A model generated the notes under the pieces. That model saw only the letters and a program-made list of their open reading frames with translations, was not told where the DNA came from and ran no database searches. Of a stretch of 64,000 nt of DNA, positions 9,132-18,488 are shown piece after piece. A program made the translations under genes and the position numbers. The stretch comes from Deltaproteobacteria bacterium HGW-Deltaproteobacteria-15 (GTDB taxonomy: Bacteria > Desulfobacterota > DSM-4660 > Desulfatiglandales > HGW-15), in the NCBI GenBank assembly GCA_002840535.1, contig PHBH01000038.1, positions 1 to 64,000 of the forward strand, in the 5' to 3' direction. The number at the start of each line of letters is the position of its first letter. Position 1 is the first letter of the stretch.

Positions 9132-9838
9132 CGCTGGAGAAGGTCAACACTTATTATGGCAACAGCCATGTTCTGCATGACGTTTCCCTCACTGTGGGGT
9201 CGGGTGAAGTCGTTGCGCTGGTAGGACGGAACGGCGTCGGCAAGACGACGAGCATGCGCACTGTGATGGGGCTGACTCCCGCTCGCAGGGGGCGGATCTT
9301 CTTCAAGGGAAAGGATGTGACCCGGTGCAAGCCCTATGAGGTTGCCCGGGAGGGGATCGGCTTTGTTCCGGAAGAGCGATGGATTTTCCCTTCGCTTACG
9401 GTTCATCAAAACCTGCTGATCGGAATCAAGAGCGAACGGTACGCCAGGAAGACAGGACCGGGTCTCTGGACCCTGGAGAAGTGTTATGAGACGTTTCCTG
9501 AACTGAAGAGGCGTCAGGGGGCAAAGGGCCGCACCCTTTCGGGCGGCGAGCAGCAGATGCTGACCATTGCCCGAACGCTCGTGGGCAATCCTGAGCTCAT
9601 CCTGATCGATGAGCCGACCGAAGGGCTTGCGCCCAAAATCGTGGATCTGGTAGCTGAGATTATTAGAGAGATCTCCCGTCAGGGGATCACGATCCTGCTC
9701 GTGGAACAGAAACTCTCGATTGCCCTTGAGCTCGCCGGCAGGATTTACATCATGAGCAAAGGCATGATCCCCTGGGAAGGCACCCCGGAGACCCTCAGGC
9801 AAAACGAGCAAGTGAGAAAAGCGTATTTGGAAGTATGA
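9125..9838 (+). CDS. livF: Branched-chain amino acid ABC transporter ATPase LivF-like
   Basis: The 237-aa second ATPase of the heterodimer has Walker A GRNGVGKTT, a canonical signature LSGGEQQ, and Walker B LILIDEPTEG. It has the usual LivF length and begins inside the end of livG. The operon is broken after this gene by a 317-base gap carrying an inverted-repeat element before the binding-protein gene. Confidence 0.88.
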   Translation: MLALEKVNTYYGNSHVLHDVSLTVGSGEVVALVGRNGVGKTTSMRTVMGLTPARRGRIFFKGKDVTRCKPYEVAREGIGFVPEERWIFPSLTVHQNLLIGIKSERYARKTGPGLWTLEKCYETFPELKRRQGAKGRTLSGGEQQMLTIARTLVGNPELILIDEPTEGLAPKIVDLVAEIIREISRQGITILLVEQKLSIALELAGRIYIMSKGMIPWEGTPETLRQNEQVRKAYLEV

Positions 9839-9858
9839 GCGGCGGCAGAAAGGATAGA

Positions 9859-10083
9859 TTCACCGCAGAGACGCAGAGAACGCTGAGAGGAAGTATTTTT
9901 TCCAATGGCGGGAGATGCCGCCATTGGAAAACTCTTCCGCTGCACAGGCGAGTCGTTTCTTCACTAAACTTGGCAGACCTTTACTCAACAGGAGGAGGTA
10001 TTGACCGCGCACCTTTTGTCTGACGGTATCTCCCGTCAGACAAAAAATGAATCTCTCTGCGTTCTCTGCGTCTCTGCGGTGAA
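9859..10083. repeat. 225-bp inverted-repeat element with two internal hairpins (copy 2)
   Basis: The ends are 31-bp inverted repeats with one mismatch: 9859-9889 (starting TTCACCGCAGAGACGCAG) and 10053-10083. Inside are two perfect stem-loops. In the first, TTTTCCAATGGCGG (9898-9911) pairs with 9918-9931. In the second, TTTTGTCTGACGG (10014-10026) pairs with 10033-10045. No coding capacity is seen. It sits between livF and the binding-protein gene and looks like a MITE-style or REP-style mobile repeat. The T-tracts precede and A-tracts follow the stems, so they are not classic terminators in either direction. Confidence 0.7.
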
Positions 10084-10155
10084 CAAGGTTTCTTGATTTA
10101 GGTTTAATAAGCGGGCGGAAACAAATAACGTCAACATTGAACAGAGGAGGAAACC

Positions 10156-11370
10156 ATGAAAAGAGTTTTGCTTACGGCTTTGTTTGTCCTCATCGCGGCC
10201 AGCATGTTTTTTGGGGGTGCAACCCTAGCCGCGGATACGGTCAACTTCGGGATCTGCGAAATCCGGTCCGGCGCATTCAAGGACAATGGAGATCGCACCA
10301 TCTGGGGAATCGAGGCCGCGGTAAACGAGGCAAACAGCAAGGGCGGGCTTCTGGGCAAGAAGATCCAGCTCGTGATCGAAGACAATCAGGGAAAGGGTGA
10401 AATCGGAGTTCAGAAGGTAAAAAAACTGGTGATGCAGGACAACTGCGTGGTCGTGATCCAGGGCTCATCCAGCGGCGTAGGAGGCGCCATCGGTCAGGCC
10501 ATGCCCCGGCTCAAGAGGATTTATCTCGATACAAATGCCGAGGCCATGGGCATCACCGGTGAAAACTACAACCCCTATGTGTTTCGCACCTGCCTGAATG
10601 CGGGCATGCACGTAAAGGCGATTGCCCAATATGTGGCTGAGAAGACAAAGCTCAGGAAGGCCTTCCTGATCAACCAGGATTATTCCTGGGGCTACGATGT
10701 GGCCAACTACTATGAAAAATCCATCAAGCAGATGGCCCCGGATACGCAGATCGTAGGCAAGGAGTTTCATCCGGTGTTCAACAAGGACTTTGCTCCATAC
10801 GTGAGCAAGATCATGGCTTCGGGGGCGGACTACGTGGTGACCGGGAACTGGGGGACCGATCTGCCGCAACTCATTGTCCAGAGCAGGAACCTCGGCATGA
10901 AGGCGCCTATCGGATGCACCTTTCTCGATGATGACGGCGCCATGAATGTCGCCCGGGAAGCGGCCCAGGGCTGTATTCAGGCCAACATGTATATCCTCGG
11001 GGTGGATTCCGACAAGGCCCGGGAGTTTGAAGAGACCTTCCACAAGTTCAGTGGAGGCAAGTGGCCCTCCTTCGTGATCATGGAGGCCTATATCGGCACG
11101 AAAATGTTCATCGATGCCGTGAAGAAGGCCGGGAGCTTTGACACGGAGAAGATCATCAAAGCCTTCGAGAACATGAAATGGGAAGGACCGATCGGCACTA
11201 TCACCATGAGGGCGCAGGACCATCAGGCCCAGACGCCTGCGGTCATAGCCGAGTATGCTGCAAAAACCAAGTACTATGATTTTCCTTACCTCAAACCCGT
11301 CATGACCATTCCGGCCGAGAAAATTTCTCTCACACCCGAGGAGAGCGGCTGGAAACCGTATAAGGAATAA
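10156..11370 (+). CDS. livK: Periplasmic substrate-binding protein of the Liv-type transporter
   Basis: A 404-aa exported protein with a clear signal peptide (residues 1-25, cut after LAA) and a type I periplasmic binding fold: an N-terminal lobe with VNEANSKGGLLGKKIQLVIED near residue 55 and the SSSGVGGAIGQ ligand loop near residue 105. It follows livHMGF and is the evident solute receptor. GAGGAGG lies seven bases upstream. It is larger than classical LivK and resembles the broad amide, aromatic or branched-chain amino-acid binding group (Peripla_BP_6), so the ligand is open. Confidence 0.82.
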   Translation: MKRVLLTALFVLIAASMFFGGATLAADTVNFGICEIRSGAFKDNGDRTIWGIEAAVNEANSKGGLLGKKIQLVIEDNQGKGEIGVQKVKKLVMQDNCVVVIQGSSSGVGGAIGQAMPRLKRIYLDTNAEAMGITGENYNPYVFRTCLNAGMHVKAIAQYVAEKTKLRKAFLINQDYSWGYDVANYYEKSIKQMAPDTQIVGKEFHPVFNKDFAPYVSKIMASGADYVVTGNWGTDLPQLIVQSRNLGMKAPIGCTFLDDDGAMNVAREAAQGCIQANMYILGVDSDKAREFEETFHKFSGGKWPSFVIMEAYIGTKMFIDAVKKAGSFDTEKIIKAFENMKWEGPIGTITMRAQDHQAQTPAVIAEYAAKTKYYDFPYLKPVMTIPAEKISLTPEESGWKPYKE

Positions 11371-11379
11371 CGTGCCCGC

Positions 11380-11404
11380 CGGGCCGGACATCTGGTCCGG
11401 CCCG
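11380..11404 (+). terminator. Strong GC hairpin after the Liv operon
   Basis: GGGCCGGAC (11381-11389) pairs perfectly with GTCCGGCCC (11395-11403), plus a closing C-G pair, around a 5-base loop. It begins nine bases after the stop codon. Only a weak T-rich stretch follows, so it is either a suboptimal terminator or a 3-prime-end stabiliser. Confidence 0.5.
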
Positions 11405-11610
11405 GGAAATCTAATCCTTTCTCCCCTGCACTTCTTCTTTGCCGACCTCTGATCTCCGGTTTATCGGACCGTCAAAGATGTGACCCTATACAGTCGGAAT
11501 ATGACGGAATGGTTGTTATCTCGCCGCTCCAAAATGATAGGCCTCCATCTTCCTCTGCGATATACCGCCTTTGAATGCGTTGCATTTCGATAGCAGCGGA
11601 TCCGCGAACC

Positions 11611-11625
11611 TGGCACGGGAATTGA
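11611..11625 (+). promoter_or_regulatory. Possible sigma-54 promoter upstream of the chemoreceptor
   Basis: TGGCACG (-24 element) is followed by GGAA and TTGAA. The -24 half is perfect; the -12 half has GA instead of the usual GC. It lies 86 bases before the chemoreceptor start. Motility and chemotaxis genes often use sigma-54, but the imperfect -12 keeps this tentative. Confidence 0.3.
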
Positions 11626-11710
11626 ATAATCCTGCTCTGGGAGGTGAATAGTAAGGAGAATCAGCATTGAGCTATAACGGCATAATGCACCCGGTAATGG
11701 AGGAGTGTAA

Positions 11711-13162
11711 ATGAATCCTTTAAGGATGAGACTGGGAACGAAGATAGGATTGGGATTCGTCCTGGTGCTTGCGCCGATCATGGGGATGGCGCTTTTTTCT
11801 CTGGCGCAGCTGGGCGATATGAATGGTTCATTGGAGAGGCTCGTCAACGAGGAGAGTCGAAAGATCTCTCTTGCAAACGAGATGTCCAATCAGGTGGCCA
11901 TCCTGTCCCTCTCGGTGCGAAATATCTTTGTGACCCGGAACGATGAATACATGAACGCAGAGATAGCGAAGATCGAAAAGGCCTGGAGCGTCTTTGACAT
12001 GGCGTTCAAAGACCTTTCCCAACTTATGGAAAAAGATGACGGAAAGGCGATCATGAGCCAAATCCAGACGAATCTGGACCTGCTTCGTCCCCTGAACAAC
12101 AAATCCGTGACTCTGTGCACGGAATACAGGGAAGAAGAGGCCCGTCTGATCATCACAAACCAGGCAGACCCCCTGACCATGAAGCTCCTGGAGCAGCTCA
12201 ATCTCATGCGCGCTCATTTGGAAAGAGGCATGGAGACGGCGAAAATTGAGGCTTCCAGGCAATACCGCATGTCACGAATCCTCACTCTTGCGGTTGCTGG
12301 GATTGTGCTTCTGGCCGGAGCAGCAATCGCCTTTTCCCTTACCAGGTCCATCACCAAACCGATCCGTCTCGCAGTGGAGATGCTCACCGAGGCTGCGCTT
12401 CAGATAACCTCCGGGTCTGCACAGATTTCTGCGGCCAGTCAGTCTCTTGCCGAAGGCGCGTCCGAGCAGGCGGCAGGCCTCGAAGAGACCAGCTCATCCC
12501 TGGAAGAGATGTCTTCCATGACAAAGCAAAACGCTGGCAGCGCCGGCGAGGCGGACAACCTCATGAAGGAGGCCAATCGCGTCATTGGAGAAGCCAACGA
12601 ATCCATGAGCAAACTGACCCAATCTATGGAGAGCATCTCCAAGACCAGCGAAGAAACCCAGAAGATCATTCAGACCATTGACGGGATCGCATTCCAGACC
12701 AACCTCCTCGCCCTGAATGCAGCCGTGGAGGCTGCCAGGGCCGGAGAGGCCGGGGCTGGTTTTGCGGTGGTGGCCGACGAGGTACGAAATCTTGCCATGA
12801 GGGCTGCCGATGCTGCACGGAACACGGCCGCTCTTATCGAAAATTCCGCCAGGCAAATTCGGAGCGGATCGGAGTTGGTGAAAGTAACCGATGATTCCTT
12901 CATCCAGGTCGCGAAGAGCACGACAAAGGTCGGTCAACTCGTGGCGGAGATCGCCGCTGCATCGGGTGAACAGGCGCGAGGCATCGGCGAGGTGAACAAG
13001 GCGGTGGCTGAGATGGACAAGAGTGTTCAGGATAATGCCGCGCAGGCCGAGGAATCTGCTGCAGCTTCCGAGGAGATGCACGCACAAGCGGAACAGATGA
13101 AGGCAATCGTGCATGATCTGGTATCGGCCACTCTCGGAGACACCGGCGCAACGAATAAGTAA
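11711..13162 (+). CDS. Methyl-accepting chemotaxis protein
   Basis: A 483-aa transmembrane chemoreceptor. Membrane helices lie at about residues 11-31 and 190-210, enclosing a periplasmic four-helix-bundle-type sensor of about 155 residues. The cytoplasmic part is a short linker and one signalling hairpin whose tip reads [20 protein letters not shown] near residue 320, the CheA/CheW contact region. The HAMP part ([19 protein letters not shown]) is short. No C-terminal CheR-binding pentapeptide is present. GGAGGAG lies just upstream of the ATG. No other chemotaxis genes adjoin it, so it is an orphan receptor; the ligand cannot be read from the sequence. Confidence 0.85.
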   Translation: MNPLRMRLGTKIGLGFVLVLAPIMGMALFSLAQLGDMNGSLERLVNEESRKISLANEMSNQVAILSLSVRNIFVTRNDEYMNAEIAKIEKAWSVFDMAFKDLSQLMEKDDGKAIMSQIQTNLDLLRPLNNKSVTLCTEYREEEARLIITNQADPLTMKLLEQLNLMRAHLERGMETAKIEASRQYRMSRILTLAVAGIVLLAGAAIAFSLTRSITKPIRLAVEMLTEAALQITSGSAQISAASQSLAEGASEQAAGLEETSSSLEEMSSMTKQNAGSAGEADNLMKEANRVIGEANESMSKLTQSMESISKTSEETQKIIQTIDGIAFQTNLLALNAAVEAARAGEAGAGFAVVADEVRNLAMRAADAARNTAALIENSARQIRSGSELVKVTDDSFIQVAKSTTKVGQLVAEIAAASGEQARGIGEVNKAVAEMDKSVQDNAAQAEESAAASEEMHAQAEQMKAIVHDLVSATLGDTGATNK

Positions 13163-13734
13163 GTGGAGCTGCTCCGACAGAGTTTCGGGAGCGGCAGTGG
13201 AATGATGTGCTGCCCTCCCGGGAGAGTGCCTCCACGGTCGGCTGAAGGTATCTCCTCGCCCCATACAAAGTTCCCTCCTAAAGATTGCCTTTCGGAGCGC
13301 AGCAGAAACGCCGTGTGTTTCTTGTCATGCTGAAAAGCCTTTTCAGAATACCCGGCTTCGGGTTCAGAACAGCATCTCTTCTCGATTCGGACTTGCATCC
13401 GTATCGGCATTGTGCAGGCTGAGTTCCTCTCTTTTCCAAATCGGCAAATTCGGCCCTCATGTCCGGAAACTGCAGGTACATATGAAGACGTCTGGTAAAT
13501 TTCAGAGAATATGAGAAAGGTAACGATCCTGGGGGATGATCATTCTCCAAACTCCTCTCCGCTCACTTCATCCTTCGTGATAAGGAATCTGGAGAACAGG
13601 GATACACGCTTCCCCCACCTTTCTCCCCCGCAGATCCTTATTATACTAATATGGTGACAGGTTAGGCATCGGGACGCATGGCCATCACGTGTCTCAACCG
13701 CCGTTTGTGCAACATGAGAACAGAAGGAGGAACA
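13163..13734. other. 570-base gap after the chemoreceptor
   Basis: No gene is recognised. A minus-strand open frame (13278-13550) has no homologous look. A T/A-rich patch near 13640-13660 (TTATACTAAT) may be the promoter of the small lipoprotein gene that follows. Confidence 0.4.
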
Positions 13735-13989
13735 ATGAGATCCCGCTTCTTTCAGTTTGCATCTATTTGGGCGCTTTTCATCACATTATCTTTTCTCTTT
13801 GGATGCACCAACTATTACCGGATAACGAATCCGGACACGGGTAAGGCTTACTATTCCACGGACGTGGATGCAAAGGGCGATGGGGTTCTGGAGTTCACCG
13901 ATGCAAAGACCGGAGAAAAAGTCACCCTGCCGGGTTCCGAAGTTCGGGAAATCACAAAAGAGGAGTTTGAAACCAACCGAGCGAGATAG
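13735..13989 (+). CDS. Small lipoprotein of unknown function
   Basis: An 84-aa protein with a lipoprotein signal: basic N-terminus, hydrophobic residues 8-22, then lipobox LFGC with the acylated Cys near residue 24. The mature part (about 60 aa) has a compact TNYYRITNPDTGKAYYSTDV start and a charged tail, resembling small single-domain envelope lipoproteins. AGGAGG lies six bases before this ATG, while an upstream in-frame ATG at 13678 has none. Function is unknown. Confidence 0.65.
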   Translation: MRSRFFQFASIWALFITLSFLFGCTNYYRITNPDTGKAYYSTDVDAKGDGVLEFTDAKTGEKVTLPGSEVREITKEEFETNRAR

Positions 13990-14039
13990 CGCAGGGATCT
14001 CGTTTTTGGACATGATCGTAATCAGATCTCCACCAGTGC

Positions 14040-14171
14040 TTCCCCTCCCCTAGCCCCTCCCGCCAAGGGAGGGGAAGTCAATGGACGTCGAAGGCTAGCT
14101 GAGGATGGCCGCGACACGGGCAGCATACTGGAATCCACTGCCCTACCAGGTTGTGCCGCAACCTGGTAGGG
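14040..14171. repeat. Two intergenic hairpins upstream of the DinB-like gene
   Basis: CTTCCCCTCCC (14040-14050) pairs with GGGAGGGGAAG (14069-14079), a REP-like sequence style seen in many bacteria. Farther on, CCCTACCAGGTTG (14141-14153) pairs perfectly with 14159-14171 around a 5-base loop. The second ends 19 bases before the start codon, so it could affect translation of the following gene. Confidence 0.5.
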
Positions 14172-14190
14172 ATGACGGAGGGAAAAAGAC

Positions 14191-14703
14191 ATGGCAAATT
14201 CGACGGGCAATCAATTGGCCCAAAACATCCGTAAAAAGCTGGTAGAACTGAAAAAGGTATGCGAAGGCGTTGATGAGTCCACGGCTTCCCGCGCACCCGC
14301 GGCAAGATGGTCTCCCAAGGAAATCCTTTCCCATCTCGCCGGGCCTGAAGGCTCGGGCCATCTCCCGATCCTTCAATCCTTTGTCGAGAAGGAGACCCCC
14401 AGGATCGACATCGAGGCGGAGAATCCGTTTTTCACCGGGAAGCGTGCTCGCATGACCTTCAAGCAACTCCTTGCAGAGGTAGAGAGGGAGTACGAGTCCA
14501 TCTCCAGGTTTGCAGAAGGCTTATCCGGAGAGCAACTCGACCGCAAGGCGCATATTCCCTTATTCAAGGACTCGCCTCTGGGGGAATATCCGACATTGGA
14601 GGGACTGATCGGTGGCCTGGGGGAATTTCATGTTCAATTTCACCTTAACCACCTGTGTGAGGTACTGCAGGCCCTCGGTTCACCGAAAAAGCCTGGCTCA
14701 TAG
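14191..14703 (+). CDS. DinB-like four-helix protein
   Basis: A 170-aa soluble protein with the DinB/YfiT superfamily pattern: [10 protein letters not shown] with a candidate metal-binding His48, and a C-terminal HVQFHLNHL segment supplying two more His. Members are metal-binding four-helix bundles; some act as thiol transferases (bacillithiol or mycothiol S-transferases), most are uncharacterised. No operon partner is visible. The assignment is to superfamily only. Confidence 0.65.
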   Translation: MANSTGNQLAQNIRKKLVELKKVCEGVDESTASRAPAARWSPKEILSHLAGPEGSGHLPILQSFVEKETPRIDIEAENPFFTGKRARMTFKQLLAEVEREYESISRFAEGLSGEQLDRKAHIPLFKDSPLGEYPTLEGLIGGLGEFHVQFHLNHLCEVLQALGSPKKPGS

Positions 14704-15170
14704 TGCTGCATTGAGCGAGATACTCTGTTTTTGCCGTCTTTTCGGGCACTGAATAAGACCTTCACCCCATAGCCTTCGCCTATCGGAGGTTCTATAAGAT
14801 AGTCGTACAATTGATCTCTGAAAATATGTCGGCAGTGAATCTTCACCGGGGTGCACTGAGTAGGTTTTGTCAGGGATTGAAGGCCCCAGGCATTTGATCT
14901 CTGATCGGGCGTGCCGAAAGGCATGTTCGAAAAAACCGAGTGCCTTTTCAGTCGGCCTTATCACTTCTCAGGGAGAGGTAGATCCGTAAAACGGTTTGCA
15001 CTTCTTTGAGGCAGCGATCGGGCTGTGGGAAAAGGTTTCGCTGCGCCCCATTTTCATTTCTCCCTCCGGTCGACTCCGGCGAAGGCCGGGGGAGAAATCT
15101 TATCGTCCTCTGAACCCTGAACCCTGAACACTGAACTCTGAACACTGATATGCCCCTCCTACCCCATCCC
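14704..15170. other. 467-base convergent gap with a GAAC repeat tract
   Basis: No gene is supported. Near its right end (15109-15150) is a tract of CTGAACCCTGAACACTGAAC-type tandem units, the same short repeat that forms hairpins at 58.9 and 62.5 kb. A minus-strand frame (14640-14924) overlaps the DinB-like gene and was not accepted. Confidence 0.45.
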
Positions 15171-15845
15171 CTATGGTTTACCAGGGGCGCGTCCCGCACT
15201 CCCCTCCAGCCCTGTGAGCAATGCAATGTTGTCGCCGGGGATCTGCATCTCAAAGAGAGAATCCACGGTCGTATAGTCATAATACCCGAGACGAGCCAGG
15301 GGGCGAATCTTGACGATATCCAGCCGCCCGTCAGCTTTGATCACATCGTCTTTGATGTGGATGAGGACAACCCTGCCGATCACGATGTCCACCGTGCCCA
15401 TTACTCCATTCCCAGGCAACCGCACCGTCTGGGTGTAGCGGCATTCAAACTGGACCGGCGATTCAGCGACCCGGCAAGGTTTCACCCGCATCGAGGGAGT
15501 CTTGGTCACCTTGGCCAAATCGAACTCGTCCACCTCGGGCGGCACCTCGGCAGCCGACAGATTCACGGCCTCACGGAGATCGTAGGTCGCCATGTTATAC
15601 ACAAATTCATGGGTCTCTTCGGTGTTTACGACCGTATCCTTCCTTCCGCCGTTCGTCTTCTGGTTCGCGGCAAACATCACATAGGGGGGGTCGAAGGTGA
15701 GATTCTGAAACTGGCTGAATGGCGCGAGATTATGCACTCCGGCTCCGCTGACCGTCGATATCCATCCGATCGGTCTTGGTACGACGCATGACTTGAAAGG
15801 GCTGTAAGCCAGACCGTGATCATCTTTTTCAGGATCATAATGCAT
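15171..15845 (-). CDS. Flavin reductase family protein
   Basis: A 224-aa protein of the FMN-binding split-barrel flavin reductase family. Typical features are PRPIGWISTV near residue 23, LAPFSQFQNLTFDPP near 40 (flavin contact) and the central VNTEETHEFVYNMA region. Such proteins reduce FMN with NAD(P)H for a partner oxygenase or act as flavoproteins themselves. It is last in a four-gene minus-strand cluster (RutB-like hydrolase, SDR, metallo-beta-lactamase-fold protein, this gene), 21 bases after its neighbour, so it probably serves the same catabolic route. In an anaerobe, an oxygenase partner would be unexpected. Confidence 0.75.
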   Translation of the reverse strand: MHYDPEKDDHGLAYSPFKSCVVPRPIGWISTVSGAGVHNLAPFSQFQNLTFDPPYVMFAANQKTNGGRKDTVVNTEETHEFVYNMATYDLREAVNLSAAEVPPEVDEFDLAKVTKTPSMRVKPCRVAESPVQFECRYTQTVRLPGNGVMGTVDIVIGRVVLIHIKDDVIKADGRLDIVKIRPLARLGYYDYTTVDSLFEMQIPGDNIALLTGLEGSAGRAPGKP

Positions 15846-15866
15846 GAGGGTTCTCCTTTTCCTTGG

Positions 15867-16748
15867 CTATGATCGAGCGGCCTCTCCCTGGTACTCGCCG
15901 CCGGGCGCGTGGAAGATTCCGGGAAGCTTGGTAAGTTTGTCTGAGCAGCTGTTGGGAAACAACAGTCTGGCCTGCCAGTGGAGGCCGAAATCGATGGCCT
16001 TCATACCAGGAAAATATTTCTCCACCATCTCCACCAACTCGTCCCCGCTTTTTGCCTTTGGCGACACTTCATCGTACACGTCCAGATACTTCAGCGTGAA
16101 ATCAATTCCCGACGTATCTTCGAGAAGAAGTTTTTCGGGTGAGCAGTGGCCCGGAATGACGACCCTGGGGTTCATCTCTTTCAATTTTCGGAGACATGTC
16201 CTCCACTTATTGCGGCGGGCAAGGTCGCTCTCAGCCGTCCATACATGGGCGTCGTTGTAAACGATGTCCGTGCCGCACGCCACACGCAGCGAAGGACACC
16301 AGATCATGGTGTTGTTCGCGCTGTCTCCGTCCCAGTCGTCCGAGAACTCTATGTCATAGCCCTCAACCTGCAGTTTGCCGCCCCAAAGAGGTGACGGGAA
16401 CACCACCCTGTCGGGAACGTCCTTTCCATACATATCCCCCCACAGATGGATCTTCTCATCGGAGGTAAAAATGATGTCCTTGACCACACTGGGAAGCGCC
16501 ACGATCTTTGCCTGTGGGAAGGCATATTGCAGCACGACCAGCCCGAAATGGTGATCCGGATGGAAATGGGAAATATAGATATGGGTGATGTTCTTTCTCG
16601 TCTCCAGCAGTCCGGCTGCCAGCCTGTGGGCATCGCTTAAGGTGAAACACGCGTCGATCAAAACAGCATCCTTTTCTCCGTAAAATAGAGTGGAAGTGCC
16701 GTTAAACCCGATATAGCTGTGTTGAAAAACCTTATAACCGAGTGCCAT
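15867..16748 (-). CDS. Metallo-beta-lactamase-fold hydrolase
   Basis: A 293-aa protein with the dinuclear metal motif HFHPDH at residues 61-66, a third His in the GHCSPEK segment, and an Asp in CGTDIVYND that normally bridges the metals. The start at 16748 is chosen because GGGAGG lies six bases upstream; a longer frame reaches 16775. The gene starts inside the last codons of the SDR gene (12-base gap between stop and ATG, read on the minus strand), so the cluster is tightly coupled. The substrate is unknown; lactone, thioester and phosphodiester hydrolases share this fold. Confidence 0.72.
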   Translation of the reverse strand: MALGYKVFQHSYIGFNGTSTLFYGEKDAVLIDACFTLSDAHRLAAGLLETRKNITHIYISHFHPDHHFGLVVLQYAFPQAKIVALPSVVKDIIFTSDEKIHLWGDMYGKDVPDRVVFPSPLWGGKLQVEGYDIEFSDDWDGDSANNTMIWCPSLRVACGTDIVYNDAHVWTAESDLARRNKWRTCLRKLKEMNPRVVIPGHCSPEKLLLEDTSGIDFTLKYLDVYDEVSPKAKSGDELVEMVEKYFPGMKAIDFGLHWQARLLFPNSCSDKLTKLPGIFHAPGGEYQGEAARS

Positions 16749-16759
16749 GTTGTGCCTCC

Positions 16760-17581
16760 CTAAACGACTCCCCAATTGACCCCTGCACTGCTGAGGGCCG
16801 CTCCGGAAACATCCACGATTGCGGCGCCGCCATCCAGCAGGAGCACGGATCCGGTCATAAATAATGAATCTTCACCGGCCAGGAAACAGCAGATGCCGCC
16901 CATTTCATCTGGCGAAGCAACCCGGTGAAGGGGCGTGTTCGAGGAGATGCGCGCAAACACGCCGTCCACGTCGGTCTTGAGGGTTTTTGCAAGGGGCCTG
17001 AGCGCCTCCTCCAGCATAGGTGTTCGAGTGGCCCCCGGGCAGACGGCATTGCAGCGTACCTTGAAGGGGCCGTAGTCAAGTGCAGCCTGCTTGGTCAGCA
17101 TGATGAGCGCAGCCTTTGAGGTGCAATACGCGGCCATACCCGGAAGGCACCGCAATCCGCCAAGGGACGAGATATTGATGACAGACCCGCCGCCATCGCG
17201 GATCATATGAGGAATGGCGGCCTTCATCGCCAGGAAGGCGCCGGTCACATTCGTGTCGATCACCTTTTTCCAGATCTCCGGGTCAAGATCAACGACCGTC
17301 CCGCCAGGATCGATTCCCGCATTGTTCACCAGGACATCGAGCTTCCCGCCAAAATTCAACGTCGTGTCCACCATCTTCAGGATGTCCTTGTATTCGGTGA
17401 CATCGCCGGAACACGTGATGACTTTATCCTTCGGAAGAGTTCGAGCCACATGGTCGAGCATTTTCTGACGCCGCCCTGTGATGCATATCCTGGCGCCCTC
17501 ATCCACGAATCTTTTCGCGATAGCAGCGCCGATCCCCGTGCCGCCTCCCGTGATGAGGGCCACTTTTCCTTCGAGCTTCAT
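16760..17581 (-). CDS. Short-chain dehydrogenase/reductase
   Basis: A 273-aa classical SDR: NAD(P) motif TGGGTGIG (residues 11-18), NNAG (86-89), catalytic Asn111, Ser139, Tyr152 and Lys156 (YCTSK). It is an oxidoreductase acting on a hydroxyl or keto group; the family cannot name the substrate. Its ATG directly follows the stop codon of the RutB-like gene with AGGAGG inside that gene's end, so the two are co-translated. In uracil catabolism a SDR reduces malonic semialdehyde after RutB, but no other rut gene is here. Confidence 0.78.
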   Translation of the reverse strand: MKLEGKVALITGGGTGIGAAIAKRFVDEGARICITGRRQKMLDHVARTLPKDKVITCSGDVTEYKDILKMVDTTLNFGGKLDVLVNNAGIDPGGTVVDLDPEIWKKVIDTNVTGAFLAMKAAIPHMIRDGGGSVINISSLGGLRCLPGMAAYCTSKAALIMLTKQAALDYGPFKVRCNAVCPGATRTPMLEEALRPLAKTLKTDVDGVFARISSNTPLHRVASPDEMGGICCFLAGEDSLFMTGSVLLLDGGAAIVDVSGAALSSAGVNWGVV

Positions 17582-18331
17582 CTAAGCCTCCTGATAAAAT
17601 TTGGCATTTTGGAATGACTTCACCAGATCGTCGGTGGTCGCTACCCAGCCGAAGAGGTGCTCCACGTTCCACAAGGTCGCCTCCTGGTTGTGGGAAGGAC
17701 CAGCATGGTCCACGGCGTCGGAGACGAGGATCGGCCAGTAGTCCATAAAGTAGCCGTCTCGAAGCGTCGACTCCACACACACATTGGTCGCCACACCCGT
17801 GTAGATACAGTACTTGATACGGTACGTTTTCAGAGCGGTATCCAACCGTGTCCCTGCAAATCCGCTGTAGCGCTGCTTCCGGACGACCACGTCTCCCTCC
17901 CGGGGCTGCAGTTCATCGCAGATCTCCTCGTCCCAGGATCCGGCCGTGACGAATCTCCCCCAGTACTCGGGGTGGCTTCTCATCATGACGAGCCCCACCT
18001 CCTTGTGCCAGTTCGGGGATTCCGGCCCGCCGCTGTTCGAGTAGTCCGGCTCATAGCTCATTTTCAGGAAGACGACTCTGCAGCCTGCCGCTCGCGCCGC
18101 ATCGATCAGGCTTCGATTCTTTGCGATGACCTCCCCTGCCCGCGCTATGTCCCAGCCGAAGAGATCGAACATCCCGCCCTTGCTCACAAATGCGTTCTGC
18201 ATGTCAACCACGATAACCGCGGTGCGATGCAGATCGATCTCTATCGGGTCGGGTTTTGCGGGCACCCTGGCAATCTTCGGCTGTCTCGAAAAACCGGACG
18301 GTTCCTTCGATCCCTTCTCTACGCGATCCAC
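17582..18331 (-). CDS. RutB-like isochorismatase-family amidohydrolase
   Basis: A 249-aa cysteine hydrolase of the isochorismatase fold with the complete Asp-Lys-Cys triad: Asp43 in VVDMQNAF, Lys152 before RYSGF, Cys185 in ATNVCVES. The spacing and surrounding sequence (GGPESPNWHK, STLRDGYF, FGWV near the end) closely follow ureidoacrylate amidohydrolase RutB as I remember it, with an extra 19 residues at the N-terminus. RutB hydrolyses a ureido group to release carbamate. Because RutA, which makes its substrate, needs oxygen, and no rutA is in view, a related amide or carbamoyl compound is a safer guess here. It is first in the four-gene cluster. Confidence 0.75.
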   Translation of the reverse strand: MDRVEKGSKEPSGFSRQPKIARVPAKPDPIEIDLHRTAVIVVDMQNAFVSKGGMFDLFGWDIARAGEVIAKNRSLIDAARAAGCRVVFLKMSYEPDYSNSGGPESPNWHKEVGLVMMRSHPEYWGRFVTAGSWDEEICDELQPREGDVVVRKQRYSGFAGTRLDTALKTYRIKYCIYTGVATNVCVESTLRDGYFMDYWPILVSDAVDHAGPSHNQEATLWNVEHLFGWVATTDDLVKSFQNAKFYQEA

Positions 18332-18488
18332 TGAAAACCTCCCGTTGGATTCTTCTGGCCCAGTCAGATGGTACCGATCAGGTCAACCACACTTATACAG
18401 AATACTTTACGCTTGCACAACTGGTGTAATGCGACAGAACTCCTCTTACCTATTTTGTGACTGTGGTTGGCCTTGGTGGATGTGCAGC

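Noticed and set aside
9898-10045. Inner hairpins of the repeat element considered as terminators
   Set aside because: The T-run precedes and the A-run follows the stem on both strands, opposite to a Rho-independent terminator.
14640-14924. Minus-strand frame overlapping the DinB-like gene
   Set aside because: The end overlaps a well-supported gene and no motif or start signal supports it.
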